NCBI GenBank assembly: GCA_016271365.2 | Contig: JADMNL010000028.1 | Span: 51,788,001-51,852,000 of the forward strand | Length of the DNA stretch: 64,000 nucleotides | DNA from: Neoceratodus forsteri | Taxonomy: Eukaryota; Chordata; Ceratodontiformes; Ceratodontidae | Direction: 5' to 3' | In this document: positions 1 to 10,527 of the stretch, one piece after another | How positions within the stretch are numbered: position 1 is the stretch's first letter | How the letters are laid out: the number at the start of each line of letters is the position of its first letter | Position numbers and translations under genes: made by a program | Notes under the pieces: model-generated | What the model was told of the DNA's origin: nothing | Seen by the model: only the letters and a program-made list of their open reading frames with translations | Databases searched by the model: none

Positions 1-145
1 GTGGATATAAATACTGCTTGTTGCTCAGTTTTGCTATTCACCTGAAGAAGGGACCTGTGTGGCCCCGAAAGCTTGTGTATAATTCCATCTTTATACAAGA
101 CACTTGTTGGTCCAATAAAAGGTATCAAACCTTCCTTCTTCTGTT
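1..145 (+). mobile_element. Penelope-like element tail with hammerhead-ribozyme-like core
   Basis: The core reads CTGAAGA (42-48, fitting CUGANGA), then a stem of GGGACC (50-55) with GGCCCC (61-66) closing a TGTGT loop with one A.C mismatch, then GAAA (67-70). A possible stem III and a GGTC near 112-115 follow, then an AATAAAA run at 115-121. Hammerhead motifs are known from the terminal repeats of Penelope-like elements, and a similar 'CTGA.GAAG...GAAAGCTT...GGTCCAATAAA' sequence recurs in reptile and amphibian repeats. No coding part is present, so this is a tail fragment. Self-cleavage is not implied; stem III is imperfect. Confidence 0.5.
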
Positions 146-164
146 TTGCAAAGACCAATATGGC

Positions 165-608
165 AGAGATCTCTTTTTACACCCCTTTCCTTACATAGAG
201 AGCTACTCCTCCTCCTCCTCCTCTTTTACCCTCCCTGTCCCTCCTGTAGCTTGTGTACCGTGGTATGTTGACATCCCATTCGTGGTTCTCAGTGTACCAT
301 GTTTCTGTGACTGCCACGATATCCAGGTGTTACTCTTCCATCAAGGCCACTAATTCAGGGAGCCTGTTACACAGACTACGGGCATTGGTACTCATCACCC
401 TCCATTTTTTGATGGCCTTACCCCTTTTAGTCCCATCTCTCTCCTTACTACCTTTTTCTGCATTTACCCCTGTCCTGCTCCCTTTTGACTTCTCTACCTT
501 GGTGTTTGCCTCTCTAACTACTGTGTTTTGTGGGGGGAGACTGGATTTTCCCTGCTCCTTTTTGGTGCCTCCCCTCTTGGCTAGTTGAAATGCTTGCCAA
601 TGAAGCAT
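165..608 (-). pseudogene. CR1 ORF2 N-terminus (AP endonuclease start), truncated
   Basis: The frame begins MLHWQAFQLAKRGG at 608, the same start seen at 50655 in copy D. A basic leader leads into KKWRVMSTNARSLCNRLPEL, the first strand of an APE-type endonuclease. The frame is shifted near 340 and the element is cut at about 165, so no catalytic centre remains. Confidence 0.75.
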
Positions 609-733
609 TTAAACCTATCACCTAGGATCCTGGTTCCCCTCCCGGACAGATGCAGACCATCACGCCAGTATAGGCCTGCATCCTTCCAAGTGGGCCCCCA
701 GTCCCCAATGAAGCCAAAACCTTGAGCTCTGCA

Positions 734-1510
734 TCAGTTTTTCAACCATTCATTAAATCCCATGGTGTGGAATACCCTTGCATCACACTTGCCATAGACA
801 GGCAGCACATCCAAGAAGGTTACTGTACGTGTTACTTGTCTAAGGCCCCTCCCCAACTCTTCAAACTTTTCTTGCACTGTTCTGACCCCATTCCCAGCCA
901 GATAATTTGTCCCTAGGTGGACAATGACATCCAGCTTCCCCCCCGTGCAGCTGCTTGTGCGATCCTGAGGATTAGCTCCCTGTCCCTCTAAGCCATGGCG
1001 CCAGGTAGGCACCTTACTGCCCTCTCCCCTTCCTCCCCCAGTTCTACCTCACTAATGATTGAATTCCCCACCAGGAGTTGTTTCCTTCTCTTATGGGGTC
1101 CCACGCCACCCTCCTGTGGGTCTCATTTGTGGAGGTTCCCAACATCCTCCTTGGTCTCCACTGCAGGTGCCTTAATAGAGGAACTACTCTCCACCAGAAC
1201 AGTGTATGAATTATGGAGAGGTACAGCTGGAGGAATGCACCTCTGTGCCACCACCCTCTCCCTCCCTGAGCCCACCTTGGTCCAACCGCTCATCTTTCTT
1301 GGCAACCTCTGAGGTAGTGGCAGTGGCCCTGGTGGTCCCAGGGTGGGTGGGTGAGGAGGTTTCACTAATCCTAGCCTAGTCAGCCTGGAGACAAGCAACC
1401 TCCTCCCTTAGACCAGAGAGGTGCCTACAAATAGGGCAGAACTGCAGCCTCCAGAATGTCTCCCAGAAGACTGCCACCCCACAGCCATTGTACTGCACCA
1501 CTCTCATCAT
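734..1510 (-). pseudogene. CR1 ORF1 remnant: zinc motif plus SGNH-like esterase
   Basis: Read on the minus strand this is the first ORF of the CR1 element, an RNA-binding/esterase-type accessory protein of the retroposition particle. The N-terminal part keeps paired cysteines followed by heptad leucines (1385-1510). The C-terminal part keeps HLGTNYLAGNG, which is SGNH block III with the Asn, and a conserved EKFEELGRGLRQV helix. Frameshifts separate the parts. Assignment rests on family knowledge of CR1 ORF1 and on the parallel copies B, C and D in this window. Confidence 0.6.
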
Positions 1511-1871
1511 GTCTTATTTTGTGGCCTCTCTCTCCTGTTGCTTTGTATGCTTACTCTCTCCTCCCTGGTTTTTTTTTTATTATTGTTTTTATTTTTTCCT
1601 CCTACTGACTATGTGCCCGTATAGCTCTTGCCCTTCCTGTTCTGGGACAGGAACTTCTTGTATTCTTCTGTAGTCTGCTTCTTCCTTGCTCAGATTCAGA
1701 CCTCCAGCAGCTAGGGGGAGAGGGAGAGCTACTTTTTTCCTTCAAGGATGATAAAACCTATGTGTCTCAGTGATCCTTCCCTTCCTACTGCCAAACAGGA
1801 AGTTCCTGTTGTTAATCAAATCCAGTGCCTATAAAAGTGGAACTGGCTAAGGGTGGGAGGGAAGAAGGGCA

Positions 1872-4116
1872 ATTAGTAAAAAAAAAGTTCTAGTTGTGTA
1901 TGTAACCTCCCCTACAAATGGGGGTTCCCAAAAAGTCTTCCTCGGGCTTGCCTAAATGCTCAATGCCAGGCTGGTGTCCTGCATTTTAGCAGTTTAAATG
2001 TGATTGCCAGACAGTGCCTGTATAGCCTCTGTGTACTGTCTCTTTAAGAGCTGCCTGGATTGCAGTCATAAGTAATCTGAGAGGGAGCTCTGTTGAAAGA
2101 TCTAACTATTTGCTGAAAATCATTTAGAGTGATAATGATAATGTAGTTTGTCTAACCTGCCTTCTTTGCAGCAAAGACTGTTTTGTTTATCTCCACTATC
2201 TTGGCCCAGGACTGAGAATTGGACCAGTCAGTACTGGTGGGACCTAAAATGGAGCCAGACTACAGGAGCTGTCTGGAGTCAAAATCTGTAGGAATTGTAG
2301 TTTTGGGCTTTTGGCGCCTTTTTGCACCTGAAGGGGGAGTCTTTGTTGTGACTGACAGACAGATCTGCCAACCGAACCATTTGGATTCTGGGGAAAGTCC
2401 CAGGCTTGTTGGCAGTTAAGTCAGATCTAAGTTGGGAGCTGAAGAAGCAACAGCTTGAGACAGTCAAGCAGCCGTCTGAGTAGTTTCACACGGGAGAACT
2501 GTGGAAAGGCCTGAGTTGTAGCCTGCATGTCTGCCTGCTGCCCCTGAGAGGGAGAGAAGAGAATTATTTAGAACTAAATCCAAGTTTGTGAGAACGAAGT
2601 AAGCCACTGATTTTTTGCCAGGCTCATTCCTGAAGAAGACTGAAGATTTTGCTGAATGCGATCAGCCTGTCAGGATTTCCAGCTGCTTTTGAATCCCCGG
2701 TTTGTGCAGAGACTCTGCAATCGTGACCGGAGAGCGGCTTGCCTGGTACAGTAGAATTTTCTTACATGTAGATGTGCTGTGAGTTGTTAATGGGTAGTGA
2801 TTTGGTTCCCCACTGTGTGAACTGTGTTCTGCTTGCTGGAAACTGTATCCAGCCCAACACGGACTGTATCCAAATTTGTCTCCATTTGGCCGGGGCCTTG
2901 CCACACTGGCCCAGCCAGACTACCTGCTGCACAGAGAAAGTCATCGATGAGAGACCTGCCTGGGGATCAGCCCCCTGCTCCACGCTTGAACAGGAACAAC
3001 GCCTCGGTGATTCATGTGGGCCCTGCTTCTCCTGGCACTCCAGATTAACCACATGCTGTCTCGATTTTCATACAGCCTGTGACCAGTCTTGGGTATTGTG
3101 AGTAATCATCAGGGTAGCTCCCTGGAACAACAGACTAATCTAAAAGTGTGTCATCTGATTGTCTTGTTGTTTTCTTTTCACGAACTGAGCCCTCTGGCTC
3201 CGGATTACAAATAGTGTGTGTTGTGCATGTTGTTTTCTTCCATCACAGGGTCCCAACCAGCTGCAACGTTCCTGGCTAGCCCACCATTCTTCATCTGTGT
3301 ACCCAGAGTGTGTGACTGTTTATGGACCCTGACGTGCATGCATAACTATTTGATTGATACAGCCTTTAAGCAAATTAACCTGATTACACCCCTCCCTTGT
3401 TCAAGTCCCTTAAATAAATCAGATCTAACTCTTTTTGCACTTACCCTGACTGTGGTTCCAGTTTATGCAAGAGTGCTGTACTGCAGTTATTTGCTGTGTA
3501 TAAACTTGTTTTACGAGGGCCCCCCAGGGACAGGCCAGAGGAAAGCCCTAGTGGTGAGTGCAAACAGTGTGAGTACTTGTGTGGTGTATCATGGGTATTG
3601 TGAAAGTGATTATTGTGTATTGTTCCGGCCACTAGTTAGGAAAGAGGAGGGTTACAGTGTCCTGGAGGGCTGTGTCCAAGTTAGCTTGACCACTATCTAC
3701 CCTGACCTCCAGGTGGAAGCACCTGTTTCAGAACTTAGGCCCCTTAACCTGCTACTAGTCAAGCAGGCAGGGGTTGTAGCCCTTGGGATAGCGCCACCTA
3801 GGGGTTACATGTAGTCAGCTGCTCCTTGCTCTAAAAGCAAGATTTCTGTCTGCCAATGCTAGCACTAGGGAATTGTAATTTGAGACACCTGCTTTTGTAC
3901 TCCTAAGATCCTAAGCCACACACCCAGTTAACTTCTCCCCTCCTGACTTAACAAACTCCCTTTCCCTAACACAGAAAAACACACTGACTTTCTCTTTTTT
4001 TTTGTACCCTAAATGAGACCCCCCACTTCTAATAAAGTATCTGTTTTCTTAATCCCAACAGGCACGGACTCCTGCTGTGATAGAAGTGTTCTATTAGTAA
4101 AAAAAGTTCTAGTTTT
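1872..4116. mobile_element. Unclassified 2.2-kb insertion between about 22-bp direct repeats
   Basis: The stretch ATTAGTA, poly-A, GTTCTAGTT occurs at about 1874-1896 and again at about 4092-4114, differing only in the A-run length. This looks like a long target-site duplication around about 2.2 kb. The insert starts GTGTATGTAACC and ends near GAAGTGTTCT, with no terminal inverted repeat and no terminal poly-A. An AATAAA lies at 4031. The long duplication argues against an LTR element, which makes 4-6 bp. I recognise no domain inside. Confidence 0.4.
3218..3814 (+). CDS. 198-codon open frame of unknown meaning
   Basis: This is the longest frame inside the unclassified insertion. It starts MLCMLFSSITGSQ, is rich in hydrophobic residues and cysteine, and contains a short GPPGTGQRK stretch that resembles a P-loop only superficially. 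No catalytic motif, signal peptide plus mature-protein pattern, or relative elsewhere in the window is evident. It may be a chance frame. Confidence 0.15.
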   Translation: MLCMLFSSITGSQPAATFLASPPFFICVPRVCDCLWTLTCMHNYLIDTAFKQINLITPLPCSSPLNKSDLTLFALTLTVVPVYARVLYCSYLLCINLFYEGPPGTGQRKALVVSANSVSTCVVYHGYCESDYCVLFRPLVRKEEGYSVLEGCVQVSLTTIYPDLQVEAPVSELRPLNLLLVKQAGVVALGIAPPRGYM

Positions 4117-4790
4117 GTTGTCACTGGGTCATTGGGTGTAAAAGGAAATGTAAAGCATAAGGCAATGCAAGAGAGATATTGCCCAAAGCAAACATGTATT
4201 ACTGTTGAACAAACCTTGCAACATTTCTTTTTTGACGGTCCAGACACTAAACAATTCTGGAGAGAAATTGCTAACAGATGGCATTGGTCATTTATAATCA
4301 GAGTTAATTATCAGACACATATTGAGGCATTTCTCGGGAATTTGGAGAACTTTTCATGTGAGCATGTTGCGTGAAATTTTTTCAATCATACAGTACTACT
4401 TATGACAGAGAAGGTCTCTGTATGTATTACAGCAGATTCATTCCACTCCGGTGGTGGTGGTGATCGCACAAATAGAAACGCCATTTTACAAGTTAAGGAT
4501 AATGATATCAAGAGACATTCCCCTGAAACGGTGGCCAGTTTATTTAGAAACCTAGACACTATATTTTAGCAGAAACAGGGAGACATAGGTGGGGGAAATT
4601 ATCACTAAGGATATATGATGTATGGTATTTAAAACTGACTGTATGGGGAATAACTAAAAGAAATATGAGAGGTTAGTTTAACAGAGAGAACAAATGAATT
4701 AATGCTCCTTTTGTTTTGTTGTTATGTATGGTTTTGGGGTGAATTAAGTTCATTTTTCTTACATTTTGTATATGTGATGTAATGTTTCTT
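4100..4790 (+). mobile_element. Probable LINE 3' end with zinc-binding RT-tail motif
   Basis: The frame at 4132-4374 contains RYCPKQTCITVEQTLQHFFF, then DGPDTKQFWREIANRWHW. This fits the Cys/His motif after the reverse transcriptase in L1/Tx1-type LINEs (C-x-x-x-C...E-T-x-x-H-x-x-x...C-P...W). The last expected Cys is Gly here. AT-rich 3' sequence without coding signal follows to the SINE at 4806. The 2.2-kb insertion cuts its upstream side. Confidence 0.35.
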
Positions 4791-5447
4791 TGGGGTTTTT
4801 TTTCGATAAAATTCCCCTACGCTTTTCGAGATGTGCCATGGGATCTTTAACATCCACCTGAACTACAGTATAAGCTGCTTATAATGGGCGCATCCTTGCA
4901 AGATGATTTTGCCTGTTATACAGAGTGGGCGTTGTAACCAAAAAGCATTTTTTTCCATTAAAACGCAGACACAGTGGTCGTGATTAGCAGACACTTCGCT
5001 TCCCTCCTTGGGACAAACAGTATTTGCGGATAGAGAGATTTTCTACATGTATTTATTTACAGTCCAGTACCGTACTTCATTTCCCCCTTTTTACAGGTGG
5101 TGACTTTTAATCTTAGCGCTCACCAATGCAGCATGTCTAGCAACCTCTGGACCTAGCAACATGCCTAGCAACCTCGGGACCTAGCAACAATGGCAGACTA
5201 AGGTACTGTACCGAAAATAATTTTAAAAGTGTGGAAAGGTAGTTGAGCCTGTCAGCACTTGTTTATTCGCTGTCAGAACTTTCGGGTTCAGTTTTCATTT
5301 CATTTTCTGAGAGTTTCGGCAATGACTTTCATTTAGACATCTCGCTCCAATTCCCCTGATTCCTTCTTCAGCGATTGTGGCATACTGTATTCATACCGGC
5401 AGCAGGAAATGGCTGAATTACAATTAAGCGACACTGCAGCATGTAGC

Positions 5448-5601
5448 CATGCCCACCTTCTACAGTGTTTTTGGACATGTTAGCTGCTAATTGGTGTCAG
5501 TTCACACTTTGACTAGTGTGACAAACTGCATGCTAAAGTGTGAACTGACACTAATCGACACTAGTTAGCAGCTAATCTGCCCGTAATAGAAGGCGGGCAT
5601 G
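5448..5601. repeat. 154-bp foldback (long inverted repeat)
   Basis: Outer arms CATGCCCACCTTCTA (5448-5462) and TAGAAGGCGGGCATG (5587-5601) pair with one mismatch. Inner arms TTAGCTGCTAATTGGTGTCA and the matching reverse complement around 5535-5574 also pair. The loop is about 24 nt (5511-5534). It is probably a MITE-like hairpin; no coding content. Confidence 0.75.
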
Positions 5602-5623
5602 TAACATTATAACCACCGTTCTT

Positions 5624-6247
5624 TTTTTTTTTTTTTTATTTATTTCCCTCCAGTCGCGGCCCCATGGAACCTCTTTCGGGCATCCTTAGTCCGTATCCTG
5701 CCCGCCTGAGGCCCCCTCAATCTGTGCCTCCTCTCTCCCCCCTCCTCGCAGCCAGCACCCCTGGTTTAACCCGCCCAGGGTGGGTCGCCCTCCTCCTCTT
5801 GGGCGCTCTTAAGAGTGTCAGTCTCTGGCTGCAGGATCGGGCCCGAGGTGGAGGACCTGGAAGGCCAGTCAAGGTTGACCCAGCATAGGACATGGGGGAC
5901 AGGTGCCGTCACCTATCCACGGCGCTGTTGTTTTCACTGTTCTGTGACCCCCCCCGAAGCTCAGACGTGCAATGACATCCAGCTCAGCTGGTGCACACTC
6001 CCCTGCACCCCTGAAAGATATCCACCGCAGCTGCCCCCTGTGTTCTGCAGCTGAGCACTGTGGTGCCTCCAGTGTCTGCTAGAGGTCACCAGCACATCGG
6101 CTGATAGATTCCCCCCTCCTTGGGATGCTCAATCCTTCCCCCTCCCTGCCGACCACTGATGACCCAGGCTGGTCCCCGAACCTGGGTCACCGGCGTGGCG
6201 CGAGGTGTGGTGTCCAGCACCTCAACCCTCAGTGCCACCGGGCCAGT
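5624..6247 (-). mobile_element. About 620-bp poly-A retroposon, family R6, copy 2
   Basis: A T-run at 5622-5638 marks the poly-A tail of a minus-strand retroposon. Flanks TATAACCACCGTTCTT (5608-5623) and CATAACCACCATTCTT (6248-6263) form a target-site duplication of about 14-16 bp. The body matches copy 1 at 17285-17873 on the opposite strand, for example the GAGGGTTGAGGTGCTGGA region and AATGACATCC. The head has weak tRNA-like boxes (TGGCCCGGTGG and GGTTCGGGGACC). It contains no reading frame of note. Confidence 0.7.
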
Positions 6248-6574
6248 CATAACCACCATTCTTAACATTGCAGCCTATGGATTTGGCAAATGATAAATTA
6301 AATGTACCTGCTAAAACCAACTGCCCACCATAACCATGGGCAGTATAAGTGGGGTCAACTGTACCACCAGAACAGGCAGATAGGACCTCAGTTTAACATC
6401 TCATCTGAAAGACAGCACCTCAGGAGTGCCGCACCCCCCTCATGCTGCACTACAGTGTCAGTATTTGGATTTAACCCAAGTGCCTGGTATGGGGATAGAA
6501 CTCAGCCTTCTGGTCTCCCAGCCTCAGAGGTGAGTGTGCAACCCGCTGAGCCGCTGACACTGCAACTGTAACTG

Positions 6575-6690
6575 TAACTTTATCCAGTTACAGTTAAATA
6601 TGGATTCTTTGAAGATATGAACATAATTTATGAAACATAATAAACAGCTGCCAAAGATAAATCCGTTTCTGTCCTCTTTAAGAAAACTTT
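6575..6690 (+). repeat. Partial copy of the palindromic repeat seen at 33470-34003
   Basis: ACAGTTAAATATGGAT at about 6588 is followed by a segment that tracks the right arm of the later palindrome, including ACAGCTGCCAA, AAAT and TTTCTGTCC.CTTTAA. Only one arm is present here. Confidence 0.55.
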
Positions 6691-7307
6691 ACAACACAGC
6701 ACTTGCTTAGGGGAGCCAAAAAAAAAAAAAAACCACACTGTCTCTGTTCTGGTGCCATTTTGTAGCCAGTCCCCTAGATGCCATATACTTATGGGCTCCA
6801 CCTTGCACTCAGCCACTCAGGATTTTAAACTGTTTGGGTAGAGGGGGTCCCTAATGTTGCTGTTAACTGCAATAACTATTTACACCTATGCAAACTCAAT
6901 TGTCCAGTTGAGGCAGTAGATTCAAAGCACACAAAGCATTTATTGGCCACACACAGGTACTCTGTCCACCAGAGGGGACATGCATGTTTACAGTGATACA
7001 AATGTGTAGGGAATGTTTCTAGGGTTCCTGGCTTACAGGATACCTTCTACACAGATCTTGTACCCCTCTGCAACTGTTTAGAAAATGGGCAGAACATTTT
7101 TTGGCCTCTGACTGGCTGAGAACCATAGTAAGGGGTACATTTATGTGCCAACAGAGACCTAGAAAAAACAAGATTTGTTCCAGCCTACCTATGTGCCTAA
7201 AAATATCCTTCTGCCCACTTTCAATTTTGCCAGCCACTGACCGACAGCCATTTTTTTACTCAGAGACCACTAAACCCCCCTCCCCAAAAACAAAATATCA
7301 GACTACA
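6691..7307. other. Unassigned sequence
   Basis: There is a short A-run (6719-6732) and no coherent reading frame, tandem repeat or inverted repeat that I can identify. Confidence 0.4.
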
Positions 7308-7559
7308 TAGAAACATAGACATTGTCAGCAGATAAGGACTGCTTGGCCCATCTAGTCTGCCAGTAAGCCCTTGTACTGGATTACTGCTTCCAACTCACCC
7401 GCTGTTGTACCTCTATGGTTCTCTTATGCCTGTCCCAAGCATGCCTGAATCCATCCAGAGTGCTCGCTCCCACCACCTCCTGAGGCAGACCATTCCATGC
7501 TTTCTGTGAAGAAGAACTTCCTCACATTCACTCTTAACCTACCTCCTTCCAATTTCATG

Positions 7560-10117
7560 TCATGCCTCCTCATTCATGTGCTCCTCCTGTATTGGAAAAT
7601 GTTCCCCTGCACCTTGTTTATACCCTTGAGGTACTTGAATGTTTCTATAATGTCCCCTCTTATCCCTCCTCACTTCCAGCAAGTACATATTGAGGTCCCT
7701 TAATCTCTCCTCATTAGTCTTGTGTTGCAAGCCCTGTACCATCTTAGTCACCCTTCTCCGGACCATCTCCAGCCTGTTAATGTCCTTACAAAGGTGTGGC
7801 TTCCAGAACTGCACACAGTACTCCATGTGAGGCCTGACCATGGTTTTATATAATGGCATCACTACCTCCCTCCTTCCTTCTGCTGGTGATATCCCTGCCA
7901 ATGCACCCCAGCATGCCACTGGTCCTCCCAACTGCCTTGTACTCTGCTTTGACATTTTCAGGCCATCTAAAATAATAACCTCCAGGTTCTTTTCCTCCTT
8001 TGTGACTGTCAGCAACCCCCCCCCCATCCTGTAGCTTTCCCCAGGGTGTCCCATGTGCATAATTTTGCACTTTTTCGAATTAAACCTCAGTTGCCAGTCC
8101 TTAGACCATTTTTTAAGCTTCCCCAGGTCCCTCCTTATTTTATCCACCCCCTCTGGGGTATCCACTCTGTTACAGATCTTAGTGTCATCTGCAAACAGGC
8201 AAACCTTTCCCTCCAGCCCTTCTGCAATGTCGTTAATGAAGACATTGAACAGGACTGGCCCCAGGACTGATCCCTGAGGCACCCCACTGGTCACCCCCCT
8301 CCCCATACTGTACCCCATTTACAACCACCCTCTGTCTCCTGTCTGTTAGCCAGTTGCTAACCCAGTTTACCACCCTATTCCCCATGCCCAGCCTACTCAG
8401 CTTGTTTATCAGCCTCCTATGTGGGACATCGTCAAAGGCTTTGCTGAAATCAAGGTAAGCGATGTCCACTGCCCCACCATGATTTACTTCCTTTGTCACC
8501 TAGTTGAAGAAACCAACCAGATTTGTCTGACATGACCTCCCCGCTGTGAATCCTTATTGCCTATGGTCCTGAGCTCCAATGGCTTCTGGATGCCCCACTA
8601 TCCTTTCTTTAAACAATGTCTCCATGATCTTCCACACTACTGAGGTGAGGCTGACTCCCCGCCTCCTCCCTGCTGCCGGATTTGTGTAGAGGGACCACAT
8701 GTACCCTCCTCCAATCCTCTGGTACCACCCCTGTGTTGAATGACTAGGTGAACATGGCTGCCAGAGGGTCTGCTATTTCCCTTCACAGTTCTCTTAACAT
8801 CCTTGGGTGTATGCAATCTGGTCCCATTGCTTTGTCCACCTTTAATTTAGTGAGTTCCTGCAGGACTCTTTCCCCTTTGAATGGAGTATTGTCCACCTCT
8901 TCACCCCCCTTGGCAACTGCTGTAGTGCTGTGGCCCCTGCACCCCGTGAATACTGAACAGAGATATTTATTCAGTATTTCTGCCTTTTCCATGTCACTCT
9001 GCTTTCATTCCCCTCCCTCTCCCTTAAGCCTTGCAATCTCCCCCTTGTTTTTCCTCTTTTCGTGATGTACCTGAAGAATGTCTTGTCCCATTTCTCAACT
9101 GACTGAGTTAAACCTTCCTCAGTCCATGCCTTTGCTCTCCTTACTGCCTTTCCCGCTTTCCTTAGACACTCTAGGTACTCCTCCCTGTCCTCCTCCCATT
9201 TGGGTCCCCTTATATTTCCTGAACTCTTTCCATTTTGCCTTGACATTTTTTCCACCACCTCTCTCGAGAACCACAGTGGCTTTCTCCTTCTCTTGCCTTT
9301 GGATACCAATCTGATGCATTGGTTTGTTACTTCCAGTAAGGCTTCCTTTAGAGGCTTCCACTGTTCTACCACTCCCCCTCCTGCTCTGTTCTCTCCAAGG
9401 CTGTTTTGATATCCTTCCCCATTTCAGCAAAGTCAGCATTTTTGAAATCCAAAACCTTTGTCCTAGCATGACTTGAGTGAGTCTCTGTCCCTATGCTGAA
9501 CCACACAATGCTGTGATCACTGGATCCCAGTTGCCCTTCTACCTGGATATCTGTGAGTCAATCCCTGTTGGGCATTACTAGATCTAGAATTGCCCTGTCT
9601 CTGGTGGGATCAAGCACAAGCTGCCTGAGTCCAGCCTCCTGGAGAGAATCAAGGATGCCTCTGCTTCTGGCTGAAGCAGCTACACTGGTGTTCCAATCCA
9701 TGTCTGGCATACTGAAACCCCCATCAGTAGAATTTCAGCTTTCATTGCCATCTTGTGTATTTCCTCCACCAGCTCTCTGTCCAGTTCCTCTCCCTGTCCT
9801 GGAGGCCTGTATATCAGCCCTGTGCATATTGCTGTGCCATTTCCAGGTTGAAGGGTGACCTACAGTGACTCGGGCTCCCCCTGCCTACCCTGTACCTGCA
9901 CTGCCATTGTACCCTCTCTGATATATAGGGCTACTCCCCCTCCCTTTTTGCCCTCCCTATCCCTCCTGAAAAGAATATAGCCTGAAACATTTGTTTCCCA
10001 CCCATGATTAGTTGTGTACCAGGTGTCAGTTATTGCTACTATGTCCAGGTCTCCCTCAATTATTAAGGCCTCCATGTCTGGGACTTTATTTCCCAGGCTG
10101 CGTGCATTTGCCAACAT
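7560..10117 (-). pseudogene. CR1 ORF2: endonuclease-reverse transcriptase, broken
   Basis: Pieces in order on the minus strand: endonuclease N-terminus MLANARSLGNKVPDMEAL with VAITDTWYT (10117-9860). Linker with SRQNGKSSGNIRGPKWEED (about 9372-8971). RT fingers KVDKAMGPDCIHPRMLREL (8992-8783). RT block DIAYLDFSKAFDDVPHRRLI (8499-8233). RT palm GVTSGVPQGSVLGPVLFNVF with catalytic FADDTKI (8318-8000). C-terminal MVRPHMEYCVQFWKPHLCK domain to 7560. The FADD and GVPQGS motifs are intact but the frames are disjoint, so no functional protein can be made. Confidence 0.85.
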
Positions 10118-10527
10118 GACCTCCCAAGTTTTACTGCATGACTGCTCTCTCTTCCTGTTTTAGTCCCCTGCATTTTCCTCCCTTTCCTGATATTTTTTTC
10201 TTGTGTTCCCAGTTTCTTTCCTACTCCATTTCTGCCCAACTCCGATGACCTTGATATCAACTCCTCTTACTGCTCATTGTTCTGCTTTCTCTACCATGTG
10301 GGGGTGGGCTGCCTGAGTATCTCTGCTCCTGTTGCCCCCTCCCCAGCTACTTTAAAAGCTCATCAGCAAAGCATTTAGCCCCTCCATTGAGGGATGTCTT
10401 CCCCTTGCTGCACAGATGCAGTCTGTCCCCACTGTACAGGGCTGCATCACTTCAGGTGGGTCCCCAGTCCCCAATGAAGCCTTACCGCTTCTTGCTGCAC
10501 CAGCCTTTCAACCATGTGTTTTAGTTA

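Larger units (their letters stand above)
165..1715 (-). mobile_element. CR1-type LINE, copy A (5' part only)
   Basis: This matches copy D (46843-51683) in order and sequence over its 5' UTR, ORF1 and the start of ORF2. It reads right to left: a CxxC zinc motif plus heptad region (about 1385-1510), an SGNH-esterase remnant (734-1012), and the ORF2 start at 608 with the endonuclease N-terminus running off at about 165. The 3' two-thirds, including all reverse transcriptase, is missing and replaced by the Penelope-like tail, so the copy was cut by deletion or by insertion. Confidence 0.85.
4866..6361. mobile_element. Pogo/Tigger-like (Tc1-mariner superfamily) nonautonomous element
   Basis: The left end CAGTATAAGCTGCTTATAAT and the right end, reverse complemented as CAGTTGACCCCACTTATACT, are imperfect inverted repeats of the CAGT...CTTATA type typical of Tigger. 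The element is flanked by TA on both sides (4864-4865, 6362-6363). Removing it with one TA restores the SINE consensus seen at 34970. No transposase frame is left; the interior holds a foldback (5448-5601) and a retroposon (5624-6247). Confidence 0.65.
4806..6563 (-). mobile_element. tRNA-headed SINE, split in two by a pogo-like element
   Basis: Two pieces, 4806-4865 and 6362-6563, line up consecutively with the uninterrupted SINE at 34885-35170. The head lies at 6483-6563 on the minus strand: a box A-like CGGCTCAGCGGGTTGC and a box B-like GAGTTCTATCC. The body contains the ATGAGATGTTAAACTGAGGTCC motif shared with the opposite-strand copy at 25505-25790. The break falls exactly at GAAC-TA-CCACC, with TA duplicated. 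Confidence 0.7.

Noticed and set aside
3530..3548. GPPGTGQRK as a P-loop ATPase
   Set aside because: No Walker B or surrounding fold in the same frame; a chance resemblance.
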